Shown in pieces: positions 36,406 through 45,183 of a stretch of DNA of 64,000 nt (the stretch's first letter is position 1; the number at the start of each line of letters is the position of its first letter). Origin of the DNA: Salinispora oceanensis (GTDB lineage Bacteria; Actinomycetota; Actinomycetes; Mycobacteriales; Micromonosporaceae); assembly GCF_000383575.1 (NCBI RefSeq), contig NZ_KB911579.1, positions 4,797,424-4,861,423 of the forward strand. The letters run 5' to 3'. The notes beneath the pieces were generated by a model that saw only the letters and a list, made by a program, of their open reading frames with translations, did no database searches and was not told the origin of the DNA. A program made the position numbers and the translations under genes.

Positions 36406-37661
36406 CGGCACCGCCCCGCGCGTCCGCCGCGGCGGCTTCCGCCGTGTCGGTCGCGGCGGAGGCCGCGACTATTCCCGCCGTGCCGGCCGCGGCGGAGGCC
36501 GCGACTATTCCCGCCGTGTCGGTCGCAGCTTCCGCCGCGGCAGTGGCCGACGATGAGCCGGTGCGGGTGGGGCAGGTCGGGTCAACGGTCGCTGGTGCGC
36601 CCACCGATCGGTGGTGGCGGCGCTGGCCGTGCCGGGTCCTGCTCGCGGCCGCGGCGCTGTGGCTGGGCTTCACCACCGCGCACCTGTTGCTCAGCGGCCG
36701 GCTCTGGTGGTGGCGGTTGGCGGATCTGTTACCGCCGATCGTCTTTCTCGCGACCCCGGTGCTGCTCGCGGTGGTCGCGGCCGGTAGCCGGCGGGCCCGC
36801 CGGCCGGTGGCGTTGCTGTCGCTCGCGGCCCTGCTGCTCGGCGCCGGTCTGACCGGATTGAACCTGCCGGGCCCGCTGCGGCCGGCGCCGCCGGTGCCGG
36901 CGGACGCGCTGCGGGTGGTGTCCTGGAACACCGAGTACTGGCATCCGGCGGACCGGGCCACCGAGTTCTACGACCTGCTGCGCGCCCAGCGCGCGGACGT
37001 GTACCTGTTGCAGGAGTACCTCGACGAGGTTGACGGGGAGGTGGTCCGCGCCGACGAACTCGACCAGGTTCGCCAGCAGCTGCCCGAATACCACATCGCG
37101 GTGGTGGGTGAACTGCTCACCCTCTCCCGGTACCCGATTGTGGCCGCCACGCCGCTGTCCGCCACCGGCCTGCCGCCCGCGCCGACCGACTTCACCGACT
37201 TCTGGAACCACCAGGTGCTGCGCACCGACCTGCTGGTTGACGGCCAGGTGGTTTCCGCCTACAACGCGCACCTGCCGGTTCCGCTCTGGGCCGGCGGTCC
37301 GAGCCTGTTCAGCGCCGCCTTCCACGAGGCGATCCGGACCCAGCACGAACGCCGGGTGCCACAGTTTGGGGCGTTAGCCGCCGACGTGGCGGACAACCCC
37401 CACCCGATCCTGGTCGCCGGGGACCTAAACACCTCGCCGGCGATGGGCGACACCCACCGGTTCCCCCCGCAGCTGCGCGATGCCGGCTACGCCAGCCGCT
37501 CCGCGTACCCCGTCTCCTGGTCAGCCGGGGGCCCGAGCCTGCTGCTGTGGCGGCTGGACTGGGCGCTGGTCTCCGACGACATCGAGGTGCACCGCTACGA
37601 GTTCCGGGATCCCGATGGCCACTCCGACCATCGGCTCCAGTTCCTGACGATCTCGGCCTGA
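36402..37661 (+). CDS. Membrane-anchored EEP-family phosphoesterase
   Basis: 419 residues from GTG 36402. An Ala-rich head with an imperfect 12-residue repeat (SVAAEAATIPAV) precedes three membrane helices (about 75-160). The outside or inside domain from about 165 is endonuclease/exonuclease/phosphatase-like: SWNTEYW, LLQEYLDEV with the metal Glu, NAHLPVP, AGDLNTS, and the final GHSDHRLQ. Membrane-bound EEP proteins often act on phospholipids or polyprenyl phosphates rather than nucleic acid. Lying inside the glycan operon, it may release phosphate from a lipid carrier or a glycan phosphodiester; that role is inferred. Confidence 0.83.
   Translation: MTAPPRASAAAASAVSVAAEAATIPAVPAAAEAATIPAVSVAASAAAVADDEPVRVGQVGSTVAGAPTDRWWRRWPCRVLLAAAALWLGFTTAHLLLSGRLWWWRLADLLPPIVFLATPVLLAVVAAGSRRARRPVALLSLAALLLGAGLTGLNLPGPLRPAPPVPADALRVVSWNTEYWHPADRATEFYDLLRAQRADVYLLQEYLDEVDGEVVRADELDQVRQQLPEYHIAVVGELLTLSRYPIVAATPLSATGLPPAPTDFTDFWNHQVLRTDLLVDGQVVSAYNAHLPVPLWAGGPSLFSAAFHEAIRTQHERRVPQFGALAADVADNPHPILVAGDLNTSPAMGDTHRFPPQLRDAGYASRSAYPVSWSAGGPSLLLWRLDWALVSDDIEVHRYEFRDPDGHSDHRLQFLTISA
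36441..36524. repeat. Imperfect 36-bp tandem repeat inside the EEP gene
   Basis: A 36-bp unit starting GCCGTGTCGG occurs about 2.3 times, with period 36 visible from GCGGCGGAGG at 36453 and 36489. It stays in frame and encodes the Ala-rich head of the EEP protein. Confidence 0.8.
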
Positions 37662-37678
37662 ACCCGGGGAGGAGTGCC

Positions 37679-39862
37679 ATGACCTCGACGACCGGCGTGG
37701 CCCGGACGGCGCCCGGAGTCGGCAGCATCCGCGACGGATCCGAGCCGCCCGCACCGACGGTGTCGGTGATCGTGCCCAACTACAACAAGGCCGCCAGCCT
37801 TGCCGACTGCCTGCGCTCCATTGAGGAGCAGACCCGCCCGCCCGTCGAGATCATCGTGGTGGATGACGCGAGCACCGACCGGTCCCGGCAGATCGCGGCC
37901 GAATTCGGCTGCCAGCTGATCGCGCTGCCCACCAACCGGGGCGTCTCGGCCGCTCGCAACGTCGGTGCCGCCGCGGCCAGCGGCGACGTGCTGTTCTTTC
38001 TCGACTCCGACATCGCCCTCGCGTCAGAGGCGATCGCCACCGCGGTGCGGACCCTGCGCACGCATTCAGACTGCGCCGTCGTCCAGGGCATCTACGATGC
38101 CCAGCCGCTGCACGACGGCGGCCCGGTGGAGGTCTACAAGACTCTGTTCGAGCACTACTGGCGCCGACGTGGCGCCGGGGTGACCGATGCCACGTTGTTC
38201 GCGTTGACGGCCATTCCGCGACCGGTGTTCGAGGAGGTCGGCGGCTTCGACGAGACGCTGCGCGACGCCGAGGACATCGAGTTCGGCACCCGGCTGCCGG
38301 CCCGCTACGAGATCCGGATGAGCGCGGACGTACTCGGCCGGCACGACGACGTGGACCGGTTCTGGCCGTACCTGTCCGAACACGTCCGCCGCGCCGTGGG
38401 CTACGGTCGGCTGCTCGCCACCACGCTGGCCGGGCACCGTCGTGCGGCCACCGGCACCGCGGGCACCCGACCGGACGGGGGTCGGGCCGGGAAGACGGTG
38501 GACCGGGCTGCCGTCGCCGCTATGCTCTGTTGCGCCGGGGTGCCACTGGCCCTGCCGCTCGTGGCGGTCGCCGTCGAACTGATCGCCGTTCCCCTGCTGC
38601 TGGCGGCCGGGTTCGCCGTGGTCGACCGGGGCCTGCTCGGCTTCGTCCGGCGCCGCAAGGGGCACCTGTTCCTGGCGTACTTCGTCGGTATGCACATGCT
38701 CATGCACGCCACCCAGCTCGTCGGGATGGCCGTCGGCGCCGCTGTCGCCACCGTGGACTTCCGCCGCCGACGCGGTGCCACGGCAGGCCGGCCGCCCCCG
38801 GACCGTTCGGAACCGTCCGCGAGCGCCGACGCGGACCGGCTGCGGTGGGGTGGGCGCACGAACCGGCCGGCGACCACCGGGGCGAGGTGGCGGCGGCTAC
38901 TGCACCGGGCCGTGACCGTGCTGTTCGTGGCGCTGTTGACCGTTGGTCTGGTCACCGTGCTGCGCGGGCAGGACTGGCGCCCCGTCCGGGAGCTGGCAGC
39001 GAGCCTGGACCTGGCCACGGTCTATCTCGCATTCGGCGCGGCCTTCACCATCAACTGCGTCGGCCTGGTATTCGGGGTGCTCTCCTGGCGGGCGCTCTTT
39101 GCTGACCTCGGGGCCCGAGTGGACCCGTGGACCGCCTCCCGGATCTTCTTCGTCGGGTTCCTGGTGAAGTTCGTACCCGGCCGCTTCGTCGCCCTGCCGG
39201 TGCTCCTTCGCCTGGGCAGGGCCGTTGACGTGGGGCCGGTCCGGCTCGCCTCGGTGTTCATGGTGAGCTGGGGCATCGTGGCGTTGACCGGGGTGACCGT
39301 CGGACTCGGCGCCGGGCCGGCGGTGGCCGGCACGCAGGCGTGGTGGCTGCTCGGGCTGGCAGCGTTGCCGGTGCTCGCGCTGCTGATCCGGCCGGACCTG
39401 CTCAACCTGGGCATCCGTACCGCCGCGCGGGTCCTCCGCCGGCCCGCCCCGACGTTCGCCGCGTCCCGGTCGGGGCTGCGGCGGGCCATCGTCACCCAGT
39501 CCCTGTCCTGGATCATCTCCGGGCACCATCTCTGGCTGCTCGCCGTGGTCGCGGGTGCGCCACCAGGACGCGCCTACCTGCTCTGCGTGGCCGGGTTCGC
39601 TCTGGCCACCGTGGCCGGTCTGGTGGTGATGGTGGCCCCGGACGGGATCGGAGTCCGGGAGGGGGTGCTCGCCCTGGCGCTGGCGACCGTCCTGCCGCTG
39701 CCCCTGGCCGGCACGGTGGTGTTGGCCAGCCGAATCGTCTCGGTGCTCAGCGACGTCGTCGTCGGAGCGGGCGGGCTACTGCTCGCCGAATACCTACACC
39801 GACGTCGAAGCCGACCGGCCGGGGGACGGACGCCGGACTCGTTGCCCGCTGACCACGTTTGA
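37679..39862 (+). CDS. GT2 glycosyltransferase fused to a flippase-like membrane domain
   Basis: 727 residues from ATG 37679 (GGGGAGGAG upstream). Residues 25-270 form the GT2 core: VSVIVPNYN, VVDDASTD, D109-S-D111, AEDIEFG and HDDVDRFW; helices with FLAYFVGMHMLMH follow. After a basic linker (about 365-410) comes an eight-helix LPG_synthase_TM/UPF0104 domain (about 415-710), with the FVPGRF motif in LVKFVPGRFVALP and APDGIGVREGVLAL. UPF0104 proteins are proposed flippases or lipid-linked sugar transporters. The fusion couples the last sugar transfer to export. Last gene of the plus-strand set; a terminator follows. Confidence 0.87.
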   Translation: MTSTTGVARTAPGVGSIRDGSEPPAPTVSVIVPNYNKAASLADCLRSIEEQTRPPVEIIVVDDASTDRSRQIAAEFGCQLIALPTNRGVSAARNVGAAAASGDVLFFLDSDIALASEAIATAVRTLRTHSDCAVVQGIYDAQPLHDGGPVEVYKTLFEHYWRRRGAGVTDATLFALTAIPRPVFEEVGGFDETLRDAEDIEFGTRLPARYEIRMSADVLGRHDDVDRFWPYLSEHVRRAVGYGRLLATTLAGHRRAATGTAGTRPDGGRAGKTVDRAAVAAMLCCAGVPLALPLVAVAVELIAVPLLLAAGFAVVDRGLLGFVRRRKGHLFLAYFVGMHMLMHATQLVGMAVGAAVATVDFRRRRGATAGRPPPDRSEPSASADADRLRWGGRTNRPATTGARWRRLLHRAVTVLFVALLTVGLVTVLRGQDWRPVRELAASLDLATVYLAFGAAFTINCVGLVFGVLSWRALFADLGARVDPWTASRIFFVGFLVKFVPGRFVALPVLLRLGRAVDVGPVRLASVFMVSWGIVALTGVTVGLGAGPAVAGTQAWWLLGLAALPVLALLIRPDLLNLGIRTAARVLRRPAPTFAASRSGLRRAIVTQSLSWIISGHHLWLLAVVAGAPPGRAYLLCVAGFALATVAGLVVMVAPDGIGVREGVLALALATVLPLPLAGTVVLASRIVSVLSDVVVGAGGLLLAEYLHRRRSRPAGGRTPDSLPADHV

Positions 39863-40088
39863 CGGGTGTTCTCAGCGGTGCCCTCCCCCGCAGGTGCACT
39901 GAGACAAACCCAGCGTAGGAAGTCGTTCATTTACCCCGACAATCTTCCAGTTATCGGGCTCGTGCAACTCCTCGACTCACTGCTGGCCGTTGCGGTGGCC
40001 GTTCCGGATTCGCCGCCAGTAGCGATGACGGCGCCGTCTCGCCATCATCTGACCATTGGGAATAGTGGCATCAGCGCAGCAGAGTCGG

Positions 40089-40127
40089 TGACCCACCGGC
40101 CCTCGGCTGACCAGGGCCGGTGGGTCA
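40089..40127. terminator. Bidirectional terminator, perfect 15-bp stem
   Basis: TGACCCACCGGCCCT (40089-40103) pairs with its exact complement at 40113-40127 around a 9-nt loop. It separates the glycan operon ending at 39862 from the convergent secreted-protein gene ending at 40211. The rest of 39863-40210 shows no gene. Confidence 0.9.
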
Positions 40128-40210
40128 CTTCAGGCGCGGACACTCAGGTTAGCGTGGGCTGACATGCCGGCCGAGCCTGAAGACAGCTCTCCCCTAACCC
40201 GAATAGGGAA

Positions 40211-40654
40211 TTAGAAATTAGTGTCGCCGGGGCACTGAATGAACGAACCGTTATCGTTCAGCAGATCATCCCGAATCCAACCACCCACTTTGGTCTCGAC
40301 GTTGACGACGTAAGTCCAGGTGTATTCACCTTCAATTTCCAAGGTGTAACAATGGTAGTCGAGAGCCTGGCCCGGATACGAGAGGCCAGCCTTTTGGCAG
40401 ACGGTACTGGAGCCGACACGCATGTTAGCCGCTTCGGTCGTTTCGTGGCCACCGGAGGTGTCGAGGTCAGCCGGCGCCGCCCTTCCGCAGCTCCAGTGCA
40501 TCAGGCCGGCGTCCGTTGGCTTTTCCTTCGCAAGGGTTACCTGCGGCTTCTCCGTCTGCGCCGCCTGCGCCGGAACGGCCGCCACGAAGAGGCCCGCCGC
40601 AATGCCGGCTACTGCGAGCACCCGCCCGATCTGACGATTTGCACGTCGAGACAC
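40211..40654 (-). CDS. Secreted small protein
   Basis: 147 residues from GTG 40654, chosen for GGGAGG ten bases upstream; a longer frame to 40708 lacks a ribosome site. A Sec signal peptide is plain: SRRANRQIGRVLAVAGIAAG, hydrophobic core and cleavage after AQA (about residue 32). The mature part is small and polar with four cysteines (CGR, VCQK, YHCY, QCPG) likely forming two disulfides, and WSC...LDYHCYTLEIEGEYTWTYVVNVETKVGGW resembles SH3-like secreted proteins of actinomycetes. Function unknown. The gene stands alone between a terminator and the SARP gene. Confidence 0.75.
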   Translation of the reverse strand: MSRRANRQIGRVLAVAGIAAGLFVAAVPAQAAQTEKPQVTLAKEKPTDAGLMHWSCGRAAPADLDTSGGHETTEAANMRVGSSTVCQKAGLSYPGQALDYHCYTLEIEGEYTWTYVVNVETKVGGWIRDDLLNDNGSFIQCPGDTNF

Positions 40655-40681
40655 AGATATACCTCCCAAATCACCCAACAC

Positions 40682-40706
40682 GTGGCTAGTCACGCGAAGT
40701 AGCCAC
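40682..40706. promoter_or_regulatory. Inverted repeat upstream of the secreted-protein gene
   Basis: GTGGCTA (40682-40688) and TAGCCAC (40700-40706) are perfect arms with an 11-nt spacer, 28-52 nt before the start. Possible operator; the 260-bp gap to the SARP gene shows nothing else. Confidence 0.45.
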
Positions 40707-40914
40707 AACCTAGCACAGTGGATAGCAAAGCCGCGACTCCTTACTAACTACATCGAATGCGGTCATCTGTTGATGCCACACCGCACCACCGCGAAAGTCC
40801 CGCCTCGATCCGATCCGGCCACGAGGGGCGCGTCCGGCACAAACAGCAGGTCACAAGTGGACTCAGATTGGGCCCGCCGGTTACGGCGGTCGATCAATCA
40901 GCCGGACAGACCGA

Positions 40915-42798
40915 TCATGGCCGGCCGGTGTGCGCGTGCTCGGTCTCCACCAGGTGGCCGGCGTAGGCCCGCAGGAGCGCATGCATGCCGTAGCGGCAAC
41001 CCGGGCCGCGCTGCACGAGGTGGGCGCGGGCCAGCAGGTCCAGCAGTCGCCACGCCTCCGCGACGGTGGTGCCGAGGATTCCGGCCGCGGCTTGCGGCTC
41101 CACGTCCGGGTCGCAGTGCCGGCCGAGTAGCCGGAACGCGCGGGCGGCATCCGCCGGCAGCCGCCGGTAGGACCAGGAAAGCACTGCGCGTACGCCGGTG
41201 CGGCGGTCGCCACCGGCGTCGAGCAGGTCCAGCCGGTGGCGTTGGTCGGCCAGTTCCTGGACCAGTTGGGCCAGCGGTACGCCCGGCCGGCTGTCAGTCA
41301 TCTCGGCCGCCAGTCGCAGCGCCAACGGCAGCCGGGCGCACTGGGTGGCCAGCGCCGCCGTCGCGCCCGGCTCGTCGGTGAGCCGCGGGTCGGTCAACCG
41401 CCGGATCAGTACCACGGCGTCGTCCTGCGGCAGCAGGTCCAACTCGATGCGTCGGGCACCGTGCCGCGCCACCAGGGCGGCGAGTGAGTCTCGGCTGGTC
41501 ACCAGGACGAAGCAGGACGGCGAGCCCGGTAGCAGCGGACGGATCTGCTCGGCGGAGACGGCGTTGTCGAGTAGCACGAGCATCCGCCGGCCGTCCATGC
41601 GGCTGCGGTACGCCGCGGCCCGCTCCTCCGTACTGGGTGGAAGGTCGGTACCGGTGACACCGAGCCCGCGGAGGAACCCGGCGAGGGCCTGCCGGGCCGT
41701 CACCGGCGGGTCCGCGTCGTGCCCCCGCAGATCCACATAGAGCTGGCCATCGGGGAACCAGTCGCGTACCCGGTGGGCCCAGCGTACGGCCAGGGCAGTC
41801 TTGCCTACCCCGGCTGTACCGGAGACGGTGACGAGCGCGGGCCCAGCCGCACCGGCGGAGGTCGGCCCTGGCCGTGCGGGCCGTTCGGCGAGGAGTCGGT
41901 CCAGGTGATGTAGTTCGGCGCCGCGCCCGGTGAAGTCGGGAATGTCGGCGGGTAGCTGGGCTGGCACCACGAAGATGTCGCCGGTGGCTTCCGTGGACGC
42001 TGCCGGGACGGTTGCGGGGCCGGGCTCGGCTGGTGCCGCCGGTGGCGCCTCGTCGTGCAGCAGCGCGGTGTGCGCAGTGGCCAGCTGTGGTCCCGGCCCC
42101 ACCCCGAGTTCTTCGGTCAGCAACCGCCGCACCTGGTGATACCGGCTGAAGGCGCGGGAGCGCCGTCCAGCAGCGTGGTAGGCCCGGATCAGGCGGGCTT
42201 GGGCTGACTCGTCCAGGGGCTGGGCCGCGGCTGCCTCCTCCAACACGGGCAGTGCCTCCCCCGCCCGGCCAGCGGCGATCATCATGTCGCCGTAGCGGTC
42301 GAGCGCGGTCTGCCGCTCCGCGGCTAGGGCGACCACCTTGGGGTGGGCGTTCAGCGCTGGGATGTCGGCCAACGGCGAACCGTTCCACAGCGCAAGCGCT
42401 TGCCCAAGCAGGTCGGCCGCACCGTTGATCTCGCCCCGGTGGGCGAGGCCGGTCGCCGAGGTGACCTGGTGTCGAAACCGCGCTACGTCGACCGCGCTGG
42501 CCGGCACGTGCAGGGCGTAGCCATCACCGACCTGGCGCAGAATCTTGCTCGGCGCCCGTCGCCGCCGGTCCGGCTCGAGGATGGAGCGCAGGTGCTTGAC
42601 GTGCGTCTGGATCACATTTCGGGCGGTGGGCGGCGGTAGCCGGTCGGGCCACACCGCCGCCAGGATCTCGGCGTGTGACACCGGTTGTCCAGAGACGATC
42701 GTCAGCAGTCCCAGCATGGCCCGTTGGGCGGCGGGACCGAGATTCAGGGGTTCGTGGTCGCGCCAGGCAGAGATCGGGCCGAGGATCTGAATTCGCAC
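40915..42798 (-). CDS. SARP-NB-ARC regulator (AfsR-like)
   Basis: 627 residues from GTG 42798 (GAGGGTGG upstream). Residues 1-90 are an OmpR-like winged helix (VRIQILGPISAW, GYALHVP), about 95-245 the bacterial transcriptional activation (BTAD) helices, and about 290-560 an NB-ARC ATPase with the P-loop GTAGVGKT at 327-334 and LVLLDNA as Walker B. The TPR arm of AfsR is missing and the protein ends with a winged-helix-like part (about 560-627). SARPs activate antibiotic or other specialised clusters; the ATPase part acts as a switch. No biosynthetic cluster adjoins it except the glycan genes, 1 kb away. Confidence 0.9.
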   Translation of the reverse strand: MRIQILGPISAWRDHEPLNLGPAAQRAMLGLLTIVSGQPVSHAEILAAVWPDRLPPPTARNVIQTHVKHLRSILEPDRRRRAPSKILRQVGDGYALHVPASAVDVARFRHQVTSATGLAHRGEINGAADLLGQALALWNGSPLADIPALNAHPKVVALAAERQTALDRYGDMMIAAGRAGEALPVLEEAAAAQPLDESAQARLIRAYHAAGRRSRAFSRYHQVRRLLTEELGVGPGPQLATAHTALLHDEAPPAAPAEPGPATVPAASTEATGDIFVVPAQLPADIPDFTGRGAELHHLDRLLAERPARPGPTSAGAAGPALVTVSGTAGVGKTALAVRWAHRVRDWFPDGQLYVDLRGHDADPPVTARQALAGFLRGLGVTGTDLPPSTEERAAAYRSRMDGRRMLVLLDNAVSAEQIRPLLPGSPSCFVLVTSRDSLAALVARHGARRIELDLLPQDDAVVLIRRLTDPRLTDEPGATAALATQCARLPLALRLAAEMTDSRPGVPLAQLVQELADQRHRLDLLDAGGDRRTGVRAVLSWSYRRLPADAARAFRLLGRHCDPDVEPQAAAGILGTTVAEAWRLLDLLARAHLVQRGPGCRYGMHALLRAYAGHLVETEHAHTGRP

Positions 42799-43647
42799 AG
42801 TCGCCACCCTCGCCAGTTGTGCCGGCGTCGCCGCCCGCAACGGTTAACTGTATTTAGTGTTCGCCGTAGTTCACGCTAATCAATGTCGGTGAACACTGCA
42901 ACGGGCAAGAACGTTGCACCAGCGAATGACATGGCATCCATTGCAGTACTTCCGGGCGACTAGTGGTGTTTTTCCGATACGACCCAGTGGGCATGCTAAC
43001 CCCGATCTGCCGCACCACTTAACCTCGCCGAAACATTGGATCGAAAAGATACGTTCATTGCTCAATAAGTGGGAAACTGCTCTTTACCGCCAGGGCGGAG
43101 ACCCTCCCAGTGCGGGGTGTGGGAGCGCTACACCTCGACAAACATTGATCTTCCTTGCCAGGAAGAAGCGGCGGCTACTTGGGCGGGGCGATGAAGCCAG
43201 TCGGGCAATGAAGCGCGTCGAACGGTTGACCCGACCGACCTCAGCCAGCGTTCATTCACGTCGATTCGGGGATCCCCCATCCATCGATTGTCGTGGAGGC
43301 AAGTAGTCGGTTTTGGCGGTCGGATTGTCTACGACTTGGCGCCTCGCGTCGTAATTCGCCGCGCCAAATACGGCCCCTCGAATGCAAGCTAGATCGACGG
43401 AGTCGGAAGCCACCCCGGAGCATAATGGTCGGTTGAGATCGGCCCTGCGGTCCACTCCGGCAGCTGCCAGATTCGCGGGCCGCCGTTCGCATTCACGCGC
43501 CAGCCATCGGGTTGTGGAGGCCCACTATGAAACCCAATCAATCGACAGGGACGAAGCTGTGCAGGTCGTGGGCGCACTCGACAAGTGTCCAGATGTTTAC
43601 TAAGGTGAACGAACATGCACCAGCTTGGGTGAAGGATGGAGATGCCC
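42799..43647. other. Long AT-richer intergenic region
   Basis: About 850 bp between two divergent genes. The first 300 bp are clearly lower in GC than the surroundings. An inverted pair TTGGCGC (43336-43342)/GCGCCAA (43361-43367) is present. Several open frames exist but none has coding-like composition or a known domain, and I saw no tRNA. It may hold promoters for the SARP gene and for the membrane protein at 43648, or decayed sequence. Confidence 0.5.
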
Positions 43648-44214
43648 ATGACAGCTCCCACGCCCCTGCCGCGACGCGCCACCTTGCGGCTCAACGACCT
43701 GCTCATCGCCCCCGGTGCCACTCGAGTGGAGGTGTGGCTCAGCTACCTCACCGCGGTCGTCGGCGCCGGCGTCGCCGCGGCCATCGGCGCCGCAGCGGGC
43801 TACCCGCCCCCGATCGTGGTGGTGCTGGCGGTCCTCGGATTCGACCTTTTCGGCGGGGCCGTGGTCAACGCCACCGCGTCGGTGTCGCGCCGGTTCCACA
43901 CCGGCGCGACCGCCGCTCGCCGACAGGTGCTCTTCGTGGCGGCCCACGTCCATCTGCCCGCCCTGGCGCTGATCCTGCCCGCGTACCCGTGGTCGACCGC
44001 GATCACGCTCTACATTGGCACCCTCGCCGCCGCCGTGTTGGTCGCCGCCGCCGCTCCGACAGCCAAACGCCCGTTGGCGTTCGCCGCCGCGGCCGGGCTA
44101 CTGGTCGCGGCGGTCACGCTCCTGCCCGCCCCACCAGCACTCGCCTGGCTGGCGCCGCTGCTGATCCTGAAGCTGGTTCTCGGGCACCTGCTGCCCGGTC
44201 CCCGGGCGACGTGA
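43648..44214 (+). CDS. Membrane protein of unknown function
   Basis: 188 residues from ATG 43648, which has GGAG six bases upstream; ATG at 43636 and 43642 are in frame. Five to six hydrophobic helices follow a short polar head. Blocks VWLSYLTAVVGAG, FDLFGGAVVNATASVSRRFH and AHVHLPALALILPAYPW include a few polar residues in helices (Asp, two His) that could form a channel or metal site. I do not recognise a family. It is convergent with the EEP gene at 44241. Confidence 0.65.
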   Translation: MTAPTPLPRRATLRLNDLLIAPGATRVEVWLSYLTAVVGAGVAAAIGAAAGYPPPIVVVLAVLGFDLFGGAVVNATASVSRRFHTGATAARRQVLFVAAHVHLPALALILPAYPWSTAITLYIGTLAAAVLVAAAAPTAKRPLAFAAAAGLLVAAVTLLPAPPALAWLAPLLILKLVLGHLLPGPRAT

Positions 44215-44240
44215 GCCCACCTTCGAGGCAGCGCCGCCGG

Positions 44241-45020
44241 TCAGCCGAGGTCAACCACGAGGGGCCGGTGATCGGAGATCACCGACAGTGGGGTTCGCAC
44301 AGCCGTCACCGGTGGGAGTCGATGGTGGCCCTGCCGGTCGGCGAGGACGTGGTCGAGTTGGATGCGGGGTTGCCCAGCCGGATAGGTGGGTCGACGGCCA
44401 AGAGGCCGCCATCCGGTCAGGAGTCGGGCCGCCCCGGCGGGCAGGTTGAGGTCGCCGAGCAGGATCCGGGGTGCGGGCAGGGCCCGCAACGCACGGACGG
44501 TCTGGCATAGCTGGCGCGCGTTCCAACCGGGGACGAACGACAGGTGGGTGGCGGCGACCGTCCAGGGACCGTGCGGGGTGCGTAGGACCGCCGCGAGCAC
44601 GACGCGGGGTTCGTCCCGGAGCAGCACGAGGCCACCGCGGGATCCGGGTACGTAGATCGGTGCGCGGACCGGGGCCGGTTCCAGCCGGATGACCTGCCAG
44701 GAAGTGACTGGGTGGCGGCTGACCAAGCCGACGCCGTAGCGGGGTTCGTCCTGGCCATCGTCATCGTGGGTCAAGGGGCGGACCTTTCCGCCGGGCTCAC
44801 CGACGACGGCGGCGGCGAAGCGGTGTTCGTCGGCGGCGAGGGCCTGGGCGGCGAGGGCGGTCTGGTCCAGGTTGCCGCTGCGGCCCTGACCCAGGTCGAC
44901 CTCTTGGAGGGCGAGAACATCGGCATCAAGAGCGGCGACGGCAGCTGTGAGGCGGTGCGACTCGACCAGCCCGTCGGTGAGCGACCGCCCGTGCAGCAGG
45001 TTGAAGGTGGCCAGGCGCAC
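44241..45020 (-). CDS. EEP-family hydrolase (soluble)
   Basis: 259 residues from GTG 45020, where the fold begins (VRLATFNLLHGRSL); the frame extends to 45104 but the added residues are repetitive Thr/Pro/Arg without domain. Catalytic blocks: ATFNLLHG, LALQEVDLG with metal Glu, ATHLSFVPGW, LLGDLNLPA and the C-terminal ISDHRPLVV. Related to DNase I/exonuclease III-type phosphoesterases, and the shape fits small metal-dependent hydrolases acting on nucleic acid or phospholipid head groups. No signal peptide or membrane segment. Distinct from the membrane EEP at 36402. Confidence 0.85.
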   Translation of the reverse strand: MRLATFNLLHGRSLTDGLVESHRLTAAVAALDADVLALQEVDLGQGRSGNLDQTALAAQALAADEHRFAAAVVGEPGGKVRPLTHDDDGQDEPRYGVGLVSRHPVTSWQVIRLEPAPVRAPIYVPGSRGGLVLLRDEPRVVLAAVLRTPHGPWTVAATHLSFVPGWNARQLCQTVRALRALPAPRILLGDLNLPAGAARLLTGWRPLGRRPTYPAGQPRIQLDHVLADRQGHHRLPPVTAVRTPLSVISDHRPLVVDLG

Positions 45021-45055
45021 CAGGTCAGCGTAGGCCGTGGCATGGTGATCCGGTG

Positions 45056-45139
45056 GTGAAGGTGTTCGTGTGCTCTGTGCTGGTGTTCGTGGCGATCGGG
45101 TCACTGGGCCTGTTGCTGCGGCAGCGTCGGGGGCGCTGA
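45056..45139 (+). CDS. Putative 27-residue single-helix membrane peptide
   Basis: A short frame starting GTG at 45056 (another GTG at 45053) reads MKVFVCSVLVFVAIGSLGLL and ends with LRQRRGR: one hydrophobic helix and a basic end, the form of many real actinobacterial mini-membrane proteins. It runs divergent from the EEP gene. No strong ribosome site, so it stays tentative. Confidence 0.35.
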   Translation: MKVFVCSVLVFVAIGSLGLLLRQRRGR

Positions 45140-45183
45140 GGTGAGCGTGGCCAACCGGTGGGTGCCCCGGCGAGGGGCGGCAG

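Noticed and set aside
42914..43306. 130-residue frame in the SARP upstream region
   Set aside because: Composition is not coding-like, no ribosome site, no similarity to known domains.
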